Assembly: GCA_964474355.1 (NCBI GenBank)
Contig: CAYYSY010000240.1
Span: forward strand, 1 to 64,000
Length of the DNA: 64,000 bases
Reading direction: 5' to 3'
From: CAYYSY01 sp964474355
Lineage (GTDB): Bacteria > Myxococcota_A > UBA9160 > UBA4427
This document shows positions 26,469 to 35,314 of this stretch, in pieces. The number at the start of each line of letters is the position of its first letter. The first letter of the stretch is position 1. Under the pieces are notes generated by a model. It saw nothing but the letters and a program-made list of their open reading frames with translations. It had not been told where the DNA came from and did not search any database. Position numbers and translations under genes: made by a program.

Positions 26469-27542
26469 ATGAGCGAGTACAAGGTCTATCAATGGGCAAC
26501 GGGCGTGGTGGGCAAGTCCGCCCTGCGCGGCATCCTGCGCCACCCCAGGCTCGAGCTGGCAGGTGTGAAGGTCTACAGCGAGGAGAAGGAGGGCCTCGAC
26601 GCGGGGCGGATCATCGACGCCGACGACACCGGCGTGATCGCGACCCGCGACGTCGACGCGGTGCTCTCGTCGGACGCCGACTGCGTCATCTACTGCCCCC
26701 TGCCCTGGGACCCGAACGACATCTGCCAGATCCTCGAGGCCGGCAAGCACGTCGTCACGCCGTGCCCCTACTTCTACCCGTTCATCCAGAGCCCCGACGT
26801 GGCCTCGATGATCGACGCGGCCGCGAAGAAGGGGGGCGTCAGCTTCCTCTCGTCGGGCTGCAACCCGGGCGGCATCGCCGAGCGCTTCCCGCTGACCTTC
26901 ACGGGCTGGTGCAACCAGATCGATCGCATCAAGATGACCGAGTGTGGCGACTGCCGGGAGTACAGCTCCGAGGGTGTCATGCGGATGGTGATGAACCTCG
27001 GCGTCTCGCCCGAGCAGGCCGACAACAATCCCTTGAAGGAGATGCTCGCCAAGAACTGGTACGAGTCGATCGACATGATCGCGACGGGCCTCGGGGTCGA
27101 GGTCGTCTCGTACGAGATGACGCACGACTACATCCTGGCCAACCAGGCGATCGACACCGCGATCGGCGTGGTCGAGAAGGATCAGATCGCACTCAATCAC
27201 TACAAGCACGTCGGCACGACGAGCTGTGGCATGGAGATCGTCCAGGAGCAGATCTGGTACCTGGACGACATCCATCAGACGCGCCTGCAGCGCAAGATGG
27301 ACATCCCGCGCGAGTCCGGCTGGCGCATTGCGCTCGAGGGCGACGTCAACCTGAACGTCGACATCGACTTCCCGCCCGAGCTCACCCACGACCAACGCGT
27401 GGCCCAGGGCCTCTCGACGACCGCGTTCCACTGCGTGAACGCCGTCCCGCTCGTCTGCGAGGCCGAGGAGCCCGGCTTCAAGACCTATCTCGACCTGAAG
27501 ATGATCATGGGCTGCATGGGCACCTACGAGGCGCGGCGCTGA
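26469..27542 (+). CDS. Dihydrodipicolinate-reductase-like NAD(P)-dependent dehydrogenase, copy 3
   Basis: 357 residues, third paralogue of the enzymes at 5461-6531 and 6665-7744. ATG 26469 is chosen over 26409 because MSEYKVYQWATGVVG aligns with both paralogues and GAGGAG precedes it. It shares DCVIYCPL, GKHVVTPCPYF and SSGCNPGGIAERFP, and is closer to copy 1 than to copy 2 in the NPGGI(T/A)ERFP motif and in YESIDMIATGLG. Substrate unknown. Convergent with the Lgt paralogue, whose stop is only three bases away. Confidence 0.85.
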   Translation: MSEYKVYQWATGVVGKSALRGILRHPRLELAGVKVYSEEKEGLDAGRIIDADDTGVIATRDVDAVLSSDADCVIYCPLPWDPNDICQILEAGKHVVTPCPYFYPFIQSPDVASMIDAAAKKGGVSFLSSGCNPGGIAERFPLTFTGWCNQIDRIKMTECGDCREYSSEGVMRMVMNLGVSPEQADNNPLKEMLAKNWYESIDMIATGLGVEVVSYEMTHDYILANQAIDTAIGVVEKDQIALNHYKHVGTTSCGMEIVQEQIWYLDDIHQTRLQRKMDIPRESGWRIALEGDVNLNVDIDFPPELTHDQRVAQGLSTTAFHCVNAVPLVCEAEEPGFKTYLDLKMIMGCMGTYEARR

Positions 27543-27545
27543 CGC

Positions 27546-28280
27546 TCACGCATCGGGCCTCGGCACGGTCGAGGTAGTCGTGGGCGGACCATCGCGGAGC
27601 CCCCGCTTCGTCAGATGGAGCCCCAGGATCACCAACGCGATGCAGCCATACTGGGCGGGAGTCAGTCCCCAGTACGTCTTCTCATCGACCCTCAGGAAGT
27701 CGAGGCCGAAGCGCACCGGCGCGTAGAGAGAGATCATCAGCACCGAGTGGAAGCCGTGAAATTTGCGGACGTTTCGCGAGGCGTAGAGGACCGCGGTCAT
27801 GACGACCGTCCACAGCATCTCGTAGAGGCCGAGGTTGTGCCGGACCGTGCCAGCGCGGTCGGTCATGCCCAGGAAGAAGTCCGTGGGGAGCCCGGGGTGG
27901 TCGAACGCGAGAGTGCAGCCGAGCCGGCCGAGGATCCAGACCGGAACGAACCCGAAGAGGATGGCCTCGATGTACGGGAGATACGGGACGCGCTTCCATC
28001 TGAAGTAGAGGAAGGCGCCGAGCATGCCTCCGAAGAAGCCGCCGAAGGAGGAGAGCCCGGTGCGCAGGAAGAGATACGTGAACGGGTCGTCGAGGACCCG
28101 CTCCGGGTGATACAGGAGCTCGAGGAACCAGTGGGAGACGGGAAAGCCGATCACCACGGCCCACAGTGAGCCGTTGATGAGGATTCGAGTATCGAGGCCG
28201 GTCTGGCGCGCGCGTCGATAGGCCAGCTCGAGGCCGATCAGCACCGCGGCACCGACGAGCACCGTGTACGCATGTCTCAT
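27546..28280 (-). CDS. Lgt paralogue (prolipoprotein diacylglyceryl transferase family)
   Basis: A 244-residue polytopic membrane protein. Lgt landmarks are present in order: LSSFGGFFGGMLGAF (the GxSfHGG motif, with Gly where the essential His sits), GRLGCTLAFDHPG (the GRxGNFxN motif with Arg kept and Asn replaced by Cys), RHNLGLYEML (the RHPxQLYE motif) and RFGLDFLR (the catalytic-Arg helix). Lgt moves diacylglycerol from phosphatidylglycerol onto a lipobox Cys. As a divergent copy placed in an operon with a CTERM protein and a myxosortase-like gene, it may lipidate the sorted protein (inference). GGAG lies nine bases before the ATG, 19 bases after the upstream stop. Confidence 0.82.
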   Translation of the reverse strand: MRHAYTVLVGAAVLIGLELAYRRARQTGLDTRILINGSLWAVVIGFPVSHWFLELLYHPERVLDDPFTYLFLRTGLSSFGGFFGGMLGAFLYFRWKRVPYLPYIEAILFGFVPVWILGRLGCTLAFDHPGLPTDFFLGMTDRAGTVRHNLGLYEMLWTVVMTAVLYASRNVRKFHGFHSVLMISLYAPVRFGLDFLRVDEKTYWGLTPAQYGCIALVILGLHLTKRGLRDGPPTTTSTVPRPDA

Positions 28281-28299
28281 CGTCGAGGCTCCAGGGTGT

Positions 28300-28785
28300 T
28301 CATCTTGCGCCCGCGTGCTTCAAGAGGAGTCTCGTCACCACGTTGGCCACGCCGTGAGAGAGCATCGGGGCAAGGAGCGATCCACTCCTTGCGCGGAGCC
28401 ATGCGAAGAGGAGGCCGGGGAGCACGACGCCGAAGCCTTCGAGCTTCCGAGTGACGACCACGTGCGCGAGGGGCTCGGGTGCGGGCATGGGCAGACCTGT
28501 GCGCAGATGGAGCCCGAACCCGATCATGCCAAGCGGGAGCAGGACCGCGGTCGACGCGGCGAAGTACTTCAGCCCTCGGGCCAGATCCGAGCTCGCGAGG
28601 CCCCGGTCGACTACCCACGAGCCGCCTCTCGCGATCGGAAGCCACGACGCCAGCACCCGGGTGAGAGGGATGAGGCCGGATCTCCCGGGCAGCTCGCCCC
28701 AGCTCATCCAGGTCGCGGCGAGCGTCGCCGATGCGAATGCGAAGAGAGCCTCCCCACCTACCACACGAGTGTCTCCGCGGCTCAT
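28300..28785 (-). CDS. Myxosortase-like CPBP-family membrane protein lacking the EExxxR segment
   Basis: 161 residues, start ATG 28785 overlapping the stop of the surface-protein gene (ATGA at 28785-28782). The C-terminal half, LAHVVVTRKLEGFGVVLPG followed by LLFAWLRARSGSLLAPML and SHGVANV, matches the second-motif His and third-motif HxxxN of CPBP glutamic proteases. The N-terminal part ending ARGLKYFAAST and LLPLGMIGFGLHL looks like myxosortase N-termini. The segment that should lie between them, with the catalytic EExxxR, is absent, and no other frame supplies it. Family known: MrtX/MrtJ cleave MYXO- or JDVT-CTERM tails. Here the protein may be inactive, a binding partner, or shortened by an internal deletion. 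Confidence 0.75.
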   Translation of the reverse strand: MSRGDTRVVGGEALFAFASATLAATWMSWGELPGRSGLIPLTRVLASWLPIARGGSWVVDRGLASSDLARGLKYFAASTAVLLPLGMIGFGLHLRTGLPMPAPEPLAHVVVTRKLEGFGVVLPGLLFAWLRARSGSLLAPMLSHGVANVVTRLLLKHAGAR

Positions 28786-31415
28786 CCACGCAGCCGTAAC
28801 TTCCTCCAGAGGAGGACGCAGCACACGAACATCGAGAAAGCCAGGAGCGCCCGGACGTCGAGACCACCGCCTGGACTCGACATCGAGCAGGTTTGGGAGC
28901 AAGCGGCTGCGGCTTCGGTGGCGGCGTAGGCGTCTTCGTCGTCGCAGCCGCAGCCGCCTCCGCCGCCGCTTTCCTCCCGCAGGCCTCCGCCATCAAGCTC
29001 CGCGATGGCGCTCCCCGCGCTCGAATCCACCACCAGCTCGACGCCCATCCCCCGAGTGATCGTCTCGGGATCAAACCCGACGCAGACCACCCCGAACTCC
29101 CCTTCGCCGAGGACGACAGGCGGAACCAAGTCGACCGAGGTCGGCTCGCCGGCCTCGCCCTCGAGGAGATCGAGCGGATGGTCTTCAGCGCACTCTCGAA
29201 GGTACCAGTCACCCTCCGTCGTGGATTCGCCACTCGTGAATCGGATCGTGTTGATCTCCAGATCGCCCACGCCGATGTTGCTGACGTAGAACGTCTCGCT
29301 CTGCGGCGGCTCATAGAAGATGGATCTGGACGGCGAGAGGCTCGGCATGGGGCCCGGACATGCGATTCGGCGGGCGTATCTCACCACCGGCTCGGAGTCG
29401 ATCCCTTCGTAGAAGTATCCGACGTGTACCTGGTCCGAAGAATCGATCGCGATCTCGGCACCTCGCCCCGCGCGCCTGCCCAGCTGCCCGACGTCGACTC
29501 GCTCCGTGGTCTGGCTGACCACTCCGTCGCCGTCGTCGACGACCTTCAAGTACTTCAACTCGTCGTAACTGGTCAGATCGCCGAAGGCGAAGTGCGCGGC
29601 TTCGCCCGAGTCGAGCGCGAGAGAGCCATCCGCCTCATCGGCCGGACCTGAAGAAGATGATGCAACGGCCTCGACCCCGTTGTAGGACCAACCATCGGCT
29701 GCAGGAAAGGCTCCGCCCGGGTGGGTCGCGTAGACGAGCTCATTGACCGTTTCGAACCCCTGACTCGCTACGTACCGCTCGGGCACGACGCCTGCAGCGT
29801 GAAGCTGATCGTCCGTCCCGATCGCCAGGTGCATTGGCAGCCCGAACAGGTCCTGGTCGAACTCGACGATGCCCTCGGCCCAGTTCGGGACGCGACCGAG
29901 TGCACTGCTCTGCGCCTCCGCGTCGGAGAACAATACGTGCGGGTAGTCGGAGGTATCGACGACGATTCGGCTGACCTCTGCGTACCAGCTGCGCCCGGTA
30001 TAGGGAGTCTGCGCGCCCGGCTCATCCGCGAACAGCCTGAACTCCGGGTTGTACGTCTCGAAATCCCCGCCTGGGGCCAGCTGCCTGGCATAGTAGGGGG
30101 AGTACTCCCGCTCGAAGACACCCGGCGAGACCTCCACCTCCTGGAACGAACGGAAGCTCAGGTGCGGGAGACCGCTCGAATCGAGGGCGATCGACGTATT
30201 CGCGTCGACATCGCCAGCAACCGTCCAGTATTCCCAGTCGCCGCTCGTGTCGGTGGCATACTGAAGCGCATCGTCGGCCACATAGCCGATGTGGACGTCG
30301 CCGCCCGGTCCCACTATCACCGCACAGTCCACGGCCGCACCGGTCGTCGTGTCGACGTCCTCGAGCAACCAGTCCGGCGAATCCTCTGGATCGCTCACGG
30401 CGTACCGAAGGGTCGCCCCCGTACCGCCGGCCGAGGGGACGAAGTAGACGAGATGAACGTCGCCGTCATCGCCCACGTCGATGTCGACACACTGAACGCC
30501 CTCGTCGACGACCTCGACCTCCCAACACGGATGCACCCCGCAAGCGATCTCGTCGTAGCAGGCGGGGTCCGCACAGTCGATCCTCCCATTGCCATCGTCG
30601 TCGATGGAGTTGTAGCAATCCTCGGTCAGTTCGCCCCGGTTGCCGACCAGCGACACGTCGACGGTCGGGTCGTCCAGATCGTTGGAGAAGATGGTCAGGA
30701 GGGCGGAGATCGGGTCGGTCGTCGTCGGTGCGAACGTGACCGTCATCGTGCACGAGCCGTCCGGCGCCACCGCTCCGGCCAGTCCGCACGGAGACGTGCC
30801 TCCGTACTCATCGAGCGAGAAATCGACCCAGTTCGACAGCAGCGGCGCACCCAGCACCAACGGATCCGGACCGGAGTTCGAGATGGTGATCTCACGGGTC
30901 GCACTCTCACCCACGCCAACGGCCATGAAGTCGATGTACGTCGGGTCCACCTCGATCTCGGGTGCAGGCGCTGCGATCCCCGTGCCGCTGAGCGACACGA
31001 TCACGGTCGGCTCGTCGGCGTCGTTGGACGAGATCGTCACCTCGCCGGTGCTGCGCCCCTCTGCGGACGGCGTGAAGCGGACGCGCACGGCGCAGCGGCC
31101 GCCCAGGCCCGCGATCACCGGAGTCGAGGTCTCGCAGTACTGCGCCGCGATTCCGAAATCGACGGTGAAGTCGCTGCCGGAGGTCACCTCGATCGCGGAG
31201 ACGACCAGATCCTCGGACCCCATGTTGATGATCGCGAACGAGCCCGAGGTCGAGGAGCCGATCTCGGTGCCGCTGAAGAAGACGGAGGTCGGGATGACGT
31301 CGATTTCAGGGCCCGGCGTCGGCGCCGCAGTCGAGCTGGTGGGCATGCAAAGAGCCGCCACTCCCAGAATCGCCACACACCGCAGCAAACCCACGAACCC
31401 GCCATCCGATCTCAT
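28782..31415 (-). CDS. Large surface protein with HYDIN-like domains, propeller and MYXO/JDVT-CTERM-like tail
   Basis: 877 residues. ATG 31415 is preferred: GGGAGGTG lies six bases upstream and a signal peptide follows (LLRCVAILGVAALCMPTSSTA). Two N-terminal choice-of-anchor/HYDIN-type Ig domains (GPEIDVIPTSVFFSGTEIG; APEIEVDPTYIDFMAVGVG), an Asp-rich link (NSIDDDGNGRIDCADPAC), a long beta-propeller-like middle with repeated histidine-containing blades (GDVHIGYV, DQVHVGYF), a third Ig-like domain, then GGGGGCGCDDED, CSQTCSMSSPGGGLDVRALL, a hydrophobic helix FSMFVCCVLLW and basic RKLRLRG. The tail fits MYXO-/JDVT-CTERM signals, where a Cys before the helix is thought to be lipidated. It heads a cassette with a myxosortase-like protein and an Lgt paralogue. 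Confidence 0.85.
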   Translation of the reverse strand: MRSDGGFVGLLRCVAILGVAALCMPTSSTAAPTPGPEIDVIPTSVFFSGTEIGSSTSGSFAIINMGSEDLVVSAIEVTSGSDFTVDFGIAAQYCETSTPVIAGLGGRCAVRVRFTPSAEGRSTGEVTISSNDADEPTVIVSLSGTGIAAPAPEIEVDPTYIDFMAVGVGESATREITISNSGPDPLVLGAPLLSNWVDFSLDEYGGTSPCGLAGAVAPDGSCTMTVTFAPTTTDPISALLTIFSNDLDDPTVDVSLVGNRGELTEDCYNSIDDDGNGRIDCADPACYDEIACGVHPCWEVEVVDEGVQCVDIDVGDDGDVHLVYFVPSAGGTGATLRYAVSDPEDSPDWLLEDVDTTTGAAVDCAVIVGPGGDVHIGYVADDALQYATDTSGDWEYWTVAGDVDANTSIALDSSGLPHLSFRSFQEVEVSPGVFEREYSPYYARQLAPGGDFETYNPEFRLFADEPGAQTPYTGRSWYAEVSRIVVDTSDYPHVLFSDAEAQSSALGRVPNWAEGIVEFDQDLFGLPMHLAIGTDDQLHAAGVVPERYVASQGFETVNELVYATHPGGAFPAADGWSYNGVEAVASSSSGPADEADGSLALDSGEAAHFAFGDLTSYDELKYLKVVDDGDGVVSQTTERVDVGQLGRRAGRGAEIAIDSSDQVHVGYFYEGIDSEPVVRYARRIACPGPMPSLSPSRSIFYEPPQSETFYVSNIGVGDLEINTIRFTSGESTTEGDWYLRECAEDHPLDLLEGEAGEPTSVDLVPPVVLGEGEFGVVCVGFDPETITRGMGVELVVDSSAGSAIAELDGGGLREESGGGGGCGCDDEDAYAATEAAAACSQTCSMSSPGGGLDVRALLAFSMFVCCVLLWRKLRLRG

Positions 31416-31678
31416 ACACACCTCCCAGATCGCCCGCATATCGGAACCCACCCTGCATCGGCAAAATCTTCTCCACGCGGGGGCTGTCCAGTGCGAAAGA
31501 ATGTCCAAAGGCGCCACATCCGGTGGCACCACGCCGAAGGAGACGAGCCCGGCGTCGCCACCGCCTCCCGGTGCGCCGTTGCACGGCCGCTCGTTCTGCG
31601 GAGACTGTGGGGTGCTCGTTCGCGTCGAGATCGGCCAAGTGGCGCCACACGACGCGGGCTTCCGAACGAGGACGAACC

Positions 31679-32563
31679 GTGACCATCACGCACCGCACCT
31701 TCGTCAGCTACATCGACCGCACCCGCGAGTTCTACGCCGCGCAGGGTTACGACCGGCCGTACGCGTGGGCGCACCACGACGACACGCCCTTCGCGCCTCT
31801 CCCGAAGCCCCTCGCCGAGTGCCGCGTCGCGCTCGTCACGACGGCCAGCCCACTCGACACGCGCGTCGACTCCGGCTCCCTGCGCGCCGACAAGGCCGTG
31901 TGGTCGGGCCCGGTCGACCCCGCGCCCGAGCGGCTCTTCACCGATCACCTCTCGTGGGACAAGCAGGCTACTCACACCGACGACGTCGAGTCGTTCCTGC
32001 CGATCGAGGCGCTGCGGTCCTTCGCCGACGCGGGGCGCATCGGCTCTCTGGCGCCCCGCTTCCACGGCGTGCCCACCGACTACAGCCAGCGCCGAAACGT
32101 CGAGCTCGACGCGCCCGAGATCCTGCGCCGCTGCCGCGAGGACGAGGTGGACGTCGCGCTCCTCGTCCCCCTGTGACCCGTCTGCCACCAGACCGTGAGT
32201 CTGGTCGCGAGACACCTGGAGACGGCCGGCATTCCCACTGTGGTCATCGGCTCGGCCCGCGACATCGTCGAGGAGTGCGGCGTCGCCCGCTTCCTCTTCA
32301 GCGACTTCCCCCTCGGCAACCCCTGCGGCGTGCCCTGGGATGGGGAGATGCAGCGCGCGATCGTGGGCCACGCCCTCGACCTGCTCGAGACGGCCACCCT
32401 GCCCCGCACCACCGTGCAGAGCCCGTTCCGCTGGAGCGACGACAGCTCGTGGAAGGACGGCTACGCCCGGATCGACCCCGAGCAGGCCGAGCGGCTCCGC
32501 AAGGCCGGCGCGGCGCGCCGCGCGGCCCAGGCTCGCGCGAAGGAGGAAGGCGGCTCGGCGTGA
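31679..32563 (+). CDS. Selenoprotein of the glycine/sarcosine/betaine reductase B family (in-frame UGA)
   Basis: The gene appears as two same-frame pieces divided by TGA at 32174-32176. Read as selenocysteine it gives a continuous 294-residue protein with Sec166 in the motif LVPLUPVCHQTV, and homology-type features continue smoothly past it (VARHLETAGIPTVVIGSA; FSDFPLGNPCG). A Cys three residues after Sec gives a UxxC redox pair. Cysteine-containing relatives read LVPVCPVCHQ at this point. A hairpin placed as a bacterial SECIS follows (32187-32205). GTG 31679 is preceded by GAGGA. The family is related to GrdB but most aerobic members have no known substrate. No sel genes are in the window; divergent from the surface-protein gene. 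Confidence 0.85.
32187..32205 (+). promoter_or_regulatory. Bacterial SECIS-like hairpin
   Basis: ACCAGAC (32187-32193) pairs perfectly with GTCTGGT (32199-32205) around the loop CGUGA. The loop starts 17 bases after the UGA codon and has G as its second base, which fits the known rules for bacterial SECIS elements (loop 16-37 bases after UGA, G in the first two loop positions). It would recruit SelB. Confidence 0.7.
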
Positions 32564-32606
32564 GCCTGGTACCGACAGGCCCCGCCATCGGCGGCCTGGT
32601 GGCGGG
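32564..32606 (+). terminator. Two tandem hairpins after the selenoprotein gene
   Basis: GCCTG (32564-32568) pairs with CAGGC (32576-32580), and directly after it CCCGCCA (32581-32587) pairs with TGGCGGG (32600-32606). No T-tract. The second, 7-bp stem is the better terminator candidate. Confidence 0.4.
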
Positions 32607-32771
32607 ATCATGTGAGGCGCGCGAGAAGACGTGCAGGCGAGAATTCTTCCCCGAATGAGGTGTCAGCATCTAGATTCGGCGTAGCAGTACTCGACACAGA
32701 ACTCTGTTTTCTGGCGTACCGCCCGCGGCGCCCGCCCCCCGCTGCCGCCGCCGGCACGAGAGGGACAGACG

Positions 32772-35255
32772 ATGGCCGACTCCCGATCTGGAGCGGATGC
32801 TCCTCGACTCGAGCGGGGCTCCTCGAGCCAGAACGCGCGCCGATCGCGGCGTCTTCCGATCGCTTCAATCCTCGTCCTGATCCTGGCCCTCACCCCCGCA
32901 TCAGTCTCGGCAGCGACCTTCGTGGTGAACAACACCATCAACCTCGCCGACCTCAACCCCGGTGACGGCAACTGCTTCACCGGCAACACCCTGCCCCCCT
33001 TCTTCGCCCAGGAGTGCACGCTTCGCGCCGCGATCGAAGAGGCGAACGCGCTCGCGGGCTACGACACGATCGAGTTCGCGAGCAGCCTGCCGGTCGACGG
33101 CGCTGGCGCCGTGATCTTCGCGCCCGGCTCCGGTGGCCTTCCAGCGATCACGGATGGTGTGTTGATCGATGGATACACCGCGAACACATACGCCACCGGC
33201 GATCCGTGGGCCGTACCGGTCATCCACATCGACGGGACCTTCGCTGGAGGTCTCGCCAACGGCCTCACCCTGCTGTCGGGCGCCGGCGGCTCCGTCATCC
33301 GCGGGCTCGCGGTCAACGACTTCGCGCTCGACGGGATCAAGATCGGCCAGTTCTCGCCACCCGAGGGCGTCATCGCGGTCACGATCCAGGGCTGCCACGT
33401 CGGCCTCTATCGGGGCACCGTGGCCAACGGCAATGGGGACGAGGGCATCGCCATGCCGACCGGCACCGACTCCACCAACGTCGTGATCGGGCAGACGTGC
33501 AACGGGACCTCGGGCTGCATCGGTCGCGGCAACGTGATCTCCGCGAACGGGAGCAACGGCATCACGATCAACGCCACGGCCGCAGACGTCGGCGGCAACC
33601 GGATCGGTACGGACGGCGCAGGCAGTAGCGCAACCGGCTTCGGCAACGGAGGGTTCGGGATTCGCCTCGCCTACGGGTCGTTCTCCTCGATCGGCCTCTT
33701 CGTGATCGTCGACCCGCTCGGTGCCGCCACCCCTGACACGGCAGGAAACGTCATCTCGGCGAACACGCTCGGAGGCGTGAGCATCGAAGACGGGCCAACG
33801 ACCGTCTACGCGAACAGGATCGGAACCGACGCCTCTGGCACCGCCGCCCTGGCCAACGGCGGACCGGGACTCTGGATCGCGGGCGGCGACAACGCGGTCG
33901 GAGGTGAAGGATTCGCAGCCGACGCGGGCAACGTGATCTCCGCAAACGTCGGCGAGGGCATCCGCATCGACGGCACCAGCAGCGGCAACGACATCGTGGG
34001 CAACAGGATCGGCGTCTCGGACGACGCCTCCACCGCGCTCGGCAATCAGCTCGACGGCATCTACGTGGCCAACGGGCGCGACGACAACATCATCACCGCC
34101 AACGTGATCGCGAGCAATCTAGGCGACGGGATCGACCTGGGGAGCGATCACAACAGCGTGCGGCGCAACTGGATCGGCACCAACTCCCTCGATGCCTCTC
34201 TCGGCAATACGGGCGCCGGTCTTCGCCTGCACGGGGCCTACACCGAGGTCGGCGGTCTGCTCGAAGGCAACGTGATCGGCTTCAACCTCTTCGGCATCCT
34301 GATCGAGAGCACCTCCATCTGGAGCCAGATCCAGGGCAATGCCATTGGCAGCTCCGACGGCACCGACATCGGCAACAGCGCCGATGGCATCCTCGCCTAC
34401 GGCGCCACGCACACGATCGGAGGGGACGCGGCGAACCCGAACACATCGGGCAACGTCATCGGTCACAACGGCGACGACGGCATCGAGTTCTCGGGCGTGC
34501 AGGGCGGCAACAACTGGGTCTACGGCAACTGGATCGGCATCGAGCCGTCGGGCACACAGGCCGGGAACGACGGTCACGGTGTGCGCGTCGGCAACACGAA
34601 CTTCATCGTCGTGGGCTCACAGTGGTCGTCGCCTGGAACCTTGGTGACCAGCAAGGGCAACGACATCGCGCACAACGTCGGCGATGCGGTGCGCATCACG
34701 GGCACGGGCAGCGCCAATGCCGTGCGCGGGAACCGGATGCGGCAGAACGGTGGGCGGGGCATCGAGCTCGAGCCGGTTGGCCCGACCCCCAACGACCCGG
34801 ACGACTCGGACGGTGGACCGAACGGCCAGCAGAACCATCCCATCGTCGATGCCGGCGGATCGGGCTACGTCGCCGGCTCGAACAGGCTCTACGTGCGCCT
34901 CCAGCTCGACGGAAACCCGATCTACGTCGATCCCCCCCTCGCGATCGACGTCTACCTGGCTGACGCGAGCGGCCAGGAAGGGCTCGAGTGGGTCGGGGCC
35001 GACGAGATCACCACCCCTGAGCTCGGCGCCTACCAGGTCTTCGTGATCTCGCCGCCTTCGGGAGGATTCCCCGCGATCGGAACCATCGTGACGACGGCGA
35101 CCACGAGCAACAACACTGGAACCACGAGCGAGTTCAGCCCGCCGGTGCAGGTCCCGGAGCCCGCGCGCCACTCGCTGCTCGTCGCGGGCCTCGGCGCGCT
35201 CGCGGTACTTCGCCGGCTTTCCCTCGAACGGCGCGCGCGTGTCGCCGCGTCGTGA
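32772..35255 (+). CDS. Parallel beta-helix protein with PEP-CTERM tail
   Basis: 827 residues. A long basic N-terminus precedes a signal peptide (IASILVLILALTPASVSA); GAGAGGGA lies before the ATG. The mature N-terminus has ECTLRAAIEEANA, the CSLREA-type motif seen at the start of many secreted beta-helix proteins. The body is a right-handed parallel beta-helix with many N-x-I-x-x-N-x-G turns (GNVISANG, GNRIGTDG, GNVIGFN, GNWIGIE). The C-terminus VPEPARHSLLVAGLGALAVL plus RRLSLERR is a canonical PEP-CTERM signal for exosortase. Likely a cell-surface or exopolysaccharide-associated protein; no catalytic residue can be named. No exosortase gene is in the window. Confidence 0.9.
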   Translation: MADSRSGADAPRLERGSSSQNARRSRRLPIASILVLILALTPASVSAATFVVNNTINLADLNPGDGNCFTGNTLPPFFAQECTLRAAIEEANALAGYDTIEFASSLPVDGAGAVIFAPGSGGLPAITDGVLIDGYTANTYATGDPWAVPVIHIDGTFAGGLANGLTLLSGAGGSVIRGLAVNDFALDGIKIGQFSPPEGVIAVTIQGCHVGLYRGTVANGNGDEGIAMPTGTDSTNVVIGQTCNGTSGCIGRGNVISANGSNGITINATAADVGGNRIGTDGAGSSATGFGNGGFGIRLAYGSFSSIGLFVIVDPLGAATPDTAGNVISANTLGGVSIEDGPTTVYANRIGTDASGTAALANGGPGLWIAGGDNAVGGEGFAADAGNVISANVGEGIRIDGTSSGNDIVGNRIGVSDDASTALGNQLDGIYVANGRDDNIITANVIASNLGDGIDLGSDHNSVRRNWIGTNSLDASLGNTGAGLRLHGAYTEVGGLLEGNVIGFNLFGILIESTSIWSQIQGNAIGSSDGTDIGNSADGILAYGATHTIGGDAANPNTSGNVIGHNGDDGIEFSGVQGGNNWVYGNWIGIEPSGTQAGNDGHGVRVGNTNFIVVGSQWSSPGTLVTSKGNDIAHNVGDAVRITGTGSANAVRGNRMRQNGGRGIELEPVGPTPNDPDDSDGGPNGQQNHPIVDAGGSGYVAGSNRLYVRLQLDGNPIYVDPPLAIDVYLADASGQEGLEWVGADEITTPELGAYQVFVISPPSGGFPAIGTIVTTATTSNNTGTTSEFSPPVQVPEPARHSLLVAGLGALAVLRRLSLERRARVAAS

Positions 35256-35314
35256 GAGCACCACCCCCAGCCCTCCCGTCGATCTGCGCGCGCCGACCCC
35301 ACCGCGAGGACCCG

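Noticed and set aside
32174..32176. TGA as a true stop or a point nonsense mutation
   Set aside because: Same frame continues with family-like sequence, a UxxC motif and a correctly spaced SECIS-like hairpin.
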